Source: Neisseriaceae bacterium
GTDB lineage: Bacteria; Pseudomonadota; Gammaproteobacteria; Burkholderiales; Neisseriaceae
Assembly (NCBI GenBank): GCA_030151665.1
Contig: JASLDB010000043.1
Location: forward strand, 1-7,510
Length of the DNA stretch: 7,510 nucleotides
Reading direction: 5' to 3'
The notes under the pieces: model-generated
Told to the model about the DNA's origin: nothing
The model's input: the letters and a program-made list of their open reading frames with translations, nothing else
The model's database searches: none
Program-made: the position numbers and the translations under genes
Part shown: piece by piece, positions 5,817 through 7,510 of the stretch
How positions within the stretch are numbered: position 1 is the stretch's first letter
Layout of the letters: each line of letters begins with the position of its first letter

Positions 5817-7286
5817 TCACTGCAAAACCTTACCAATCGCTTTTTGCCAGTGGTTTAATAATACTGAGCGTTCATCCTCACCAATACTCGGTTCAAATGC
5901 CCTATCCAATTGCCACAAATTGGCAATATCGCTTTCATCCATCCAGCCCAAAGCCAAAGCCGCCATTTTAGCCACACCCAAAGCAGTCACTTCTGTCATG
6001 GTTGGTCGCAAAACGGGTACGCCCAAAATGTCCGCTTGAAACTGCATTAACATATTGTTATTGCTTGCGCCACCATCCACGCGCAATTCGGTTAATGGCA
6101 CAGGTGCATCTTTTTGCATCGCCCCCAAAACATCGGCAACCTGAAACGCAATGGCTTCTAAAGCAGCTCGCGCAATGTGTCCTTTGTTAGAGCCTCGGGT
6201 TAAGCCACTGATACTCGCTGTCACATCGGCACGCCAATAAGGAGCACCCAAACCAGTAAAAGCAGGAATCAAAGTCACACCACCACTGTTGCTAACTGTT
6301 TGTGCCAGTTGCTCAACCTCTTCACTTTTTTGGATAAAACCCAAATTGTCCCGCAACCATTGCACAATAGCACCTGCCATAAATACACTGCCTTCTAATG
6401 CGTATTGCGTGGCTTGATGATTGGCTTGCCAAGCAGCTGTGCTAAGCAGTTGGTGTTGGCTAATACTGGGTTGATCACCCGTATTCATGAGCATAAAGCA
6501 ACCTGTACCATAGGTATTTTTTGCCATGCCTGCCACCTGACAACCGTGACCAAACAAAGCGGCTTGCTGATCACCCAAAGCGGCCACAATGGGAATTTCT
6601 CGGGCAAACAAGCCTTTTGCTGTCGTGGCAATTTCTCCGCCAGATGGCACAATATCTGGCAAAATAGACATGGGGATGCCCCACTGTTCACACAATTCAC
6701 ATGACCATATTTTGCTGTCTAAATCCATTAACATGGTGCGTGAAGCATTGCTCACATCGGTTACATGGGTTTTGCCACGGCTTAATTGCCAGATTAGCCA
6801 TGAATCGATTGTTCCTGCTGCCAATAGACCTTCTTGGGCCAATTGACGTGCCTCGGGATAATGCTCAAGCATCCACACCATTTTACTGGCACTAAAATAG
6901 GGATCTAAACGCAAACCTGTTATTTTTTGCACATGAGCACTCATGTGATTTTGTGCCAAACACCAATCATGGGTGCGTCTGTCTTGCCAAACCAAGGCAT
7001 TACCCAGTGGTTTGCCTGTTTTTTTGTGCCAAAAAACCGTGGTTTCCCGTTGATTCCCAATGCCGATACCAGCAATATCCGTTGCCAGAATGCCAGCTCT
7101 GCTAATCGCTTCTTGTGCAGTTGCCATTTGGCTTGCCCATATTTCTAAGGCATCTTGTTCAACCCAGCCATTTTGTGGGGTTAATAAGCGAAATTCTTTT
7201 TGCGCACTGGCAATAACTTGCAATTGTTGGTTAAAAACAATGGCACGACTCGATGTTGTTCCCTGATCCAAGGCCAATAAATACAT
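5817..7286 (-). CDS. glpK: Glycerol kinase GlpK
   Basis: GlpK phosphorylates glycerol with ATP to sn-glycerol-3-phosphate, trapping glycerol after entry through a facilitator. The protein is complete at 489 residues (E. coli 502) and belongs to the FGGY kinases. Motifs: phosphate-binding LALDQGTTSSRAIVF (4-18), GIGNQRETTV (76-84), WQDRRT (100-105), FGGY signature 1 YFSASKMVWMLEH (130-142), GTIDSWLIWQL (158-168), the catalytic Asp in GDQQAALFG (238-246), NTYGTGCFMLMNTG (257-270), signature 2 starting at SISGLTRG (358-365), and ADP-site RVDGGASNN (402-410). The start at 7286 is set by AAGGAG five bases upstream and by MYLLALDQGTT; an in-frame ATG at 7361 adds 25 residues without homology. The fructose-bisphosphate and IIAGlc regulatory motifs of E. 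coli GlpK are absent. It converges on the preceding hypothetical gene and is divergent from the gene starting at 7479; no glpF or glpD lies in the window. Confidence 0.98.
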   Translation of the reverse strand: MYLLALDQGTTSSRAIVFNQQLQVIASAQKEFRLLTPQNGWVEQDALEIWASQMATAQEAISRAGILATDIAGIGIGNQRETTVFWHKKTGKPLGNALVWQDRRTHDWCLAQNHMSAHVQKITGLRLDPYFSASKMVWMLEHYPEARQLAQEGLLAAGTIDSWLIWQLSRGKTHVTDVSNASRTMLMDLDSKIWSCELCEQWGIPMSILPDIVPSGGEIATTAKGLFAREIPIVAALGDQQAALFGHGCQVAGMAKNTYGTGCFMLMNTGDQPSISQHQLLSTAAWQANHQATQYALEGSVFMAGAIVQWLRDNLGFIQKSEEVEQLAQTVSNSGGVTLIPAFTGLGAPYWRADVTASISGLTRGSNKGHIARAALEAIAFQVADVLGAMQKDAPVPLTELRVDGGASNNNMLMQFQADILGVPVLRPTMTEVTALGVAKMAALALGWMDESDIANLWQLDRAFEPSIGEDERSVLLNHWQKAIGKVLQ

Positions 7287-7330
7287 GTGCTCTCCTTTTT
7301 TGCTATTGTAAAACAATTTTGCCATCTTGT

Positions 7331-7346
7331 TTTGTGACAACACAAA
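7331..7346. repeat. 16-bp dyad in the glpK leader, possible operator
   Basis: TTTGTG, four bases (ACAA), CACAAA form a perfect 6-bp-arm dyad 45 bases upstream of the glpK start. It does not resemble the GlpR operator that I know from E. coli (ATGTTCG-type half sites). With the candidate glpK promoter at 7380-7409 it would lie about 30-40 bases inside the transcript, where a repressor could block elongation. A role is inferred only from symmetry and place. Confidence 0.35.
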
Positions 7347-7360
7347 CCCATTTAAAGCCA

Positions 7361-7389
7361 TTGCGTATTTAAACCATGCCTGATATGTT
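7361..7389 (+). promoter_or_regulatory. Candidate promoter for the gene starting at 7479
   Basis: TTGCGT (7361-7366), a 17-bp spacer, and TATGTT (7384-7389) preceded by TGA give an extended -10 (TGATATGTT) with a half-matching -35. The predicted start near 7396 leaves a leader of about 80 bases. It overlaps the candidate glpK -10 on the other strand, so the two promoters would interfere. Confidence 0.3.
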
Positions 7390-7409
7390 TATGAGCGCAA
7401 GCATGTCAA
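7380..7409 (-). promoter_or_regulatory. Candidate glpK promoter
   Basis: On the minus strand a perfect TTGACA (7409-7404) is followed after 18 bp by TATCAG (7385-7380, four of six consensus bases). Transcription would start near 7373 and give an untranslated leader of about 86 bases containing the 7331-7346 dyad. The -35 is good, the -10 mediocre and the spacer one base long. Confidence 0.3.
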
Positions 7410-7478
7410 GGTGTATCAAGCCTATTGCCATATCAAATGGCCACCCTAACACAGTTAAAAAACAGAAAATGAGGAAAA

Positions 7479-7510
7479 ATGACCCCAAAAATTTATTGTT
7501 GGCTACTGCT
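7479..7510 (+). CDS. Start of a divergent gene, cut by the right edge
   Basis: An ATG with GAGGA about five bases upstream opens a frame reading MTPKIYCWLL followed by a further Leu (CT-), which continues off the window. The run IYCWLLL is hydrophobic and would fit a signal peptide or first membrane segment, possibly a lipoprotein because of the early Cys. Only ten full codons are visible, so no family can be named. It is divergent from glpK with a 192-bp gap between the two start codons. Confidence 0.45.
   Translation, partial: MTPKIYCWLL

Noticed and set aside
7287..7361. In-frame N-terminal extension of GlpK by 25 residues from the ATG at 7361
   Set aside because: The extension has no resemblance to glycerol kinases, and the ATG at 7286 has a strong AAGGAG at good spacing and the canonical N-terminus.
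7427..7441. GCCAT-N5-ATGGC dyad in the glpK divergent gap, as an operator
   Set aside because: Five-base arms of this kind are expected by chance, and it matches no promoter position as well as the 7331-7346 dyad does.

Overview
The window holds ordinary proteobacterial chromosome with a short, AT-rich accessory patch in the middle. As I remember the Neisseria proteins, RecG and PrmB read as close relatives of them, with matching N-terminal lengths and long collinear stretches. I therefore infer a betaproteobacterium of the Neisseriales with a fairly AT-rich genome (about 40-45 % GC by eye in the core genes). I cannot name the genus. I saw no classical neisserial DNA uptake sequence (GCCGTCTGAA) or the close variants I know.

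Layout. Positions 1-1109 (minus) carry a glycerate 2-kinase gene (GckA/TtuD, MOFRL family) that runs off the left edge. Upstream of it on the same strand, 83 bp away, is a complete recG (1193-3232), and the gap contains an 8-bp inverted repeat. recG is divergent from prmB (3352-4251, plus), the ribosomal protein L3 glutamine methyltransferase, and the shared gap has a consensus TATAAT facing prmB. A clear stem-loop terminator closes prmB. Two plus-strand genes of unknown function follow: a secreted 235-residue protein (4488-5195) with a CPIG...LPKCP pattern, and a 161-residue cytoplasmic protein (5222-5707) of only about 29 % GC that resembles the DUF6896 family. Convergent to these is glpK (5817-7286, minus), glycerol kinase, with a strong ribosome binding site. 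At the right edge a further plus-strand gene appears to begin (7479 onward), divergent from glpK.

How the genes relate. gckA and glpK each feed a three-carbon compound into lower glycolysis (glycerate to 2-phosphoglycerate, glycerol to glycerol-3-phosphate), but they are about 4.7 kb apart and not in one operon. recG (fork rescue) and prmB (ribosome modification) are housekeeping genes. No mobile element, tRNA, rRNA or CRISPR array is visible. The points most worth a second look are the PrmB catalytic motif, which reads TPPY instead of NPPY, the low-GC DUF6896-like gene, and the absence from GlpK of the two allosteric sites known in E. coli. I found no convincing previously undescribed multi-gene system.
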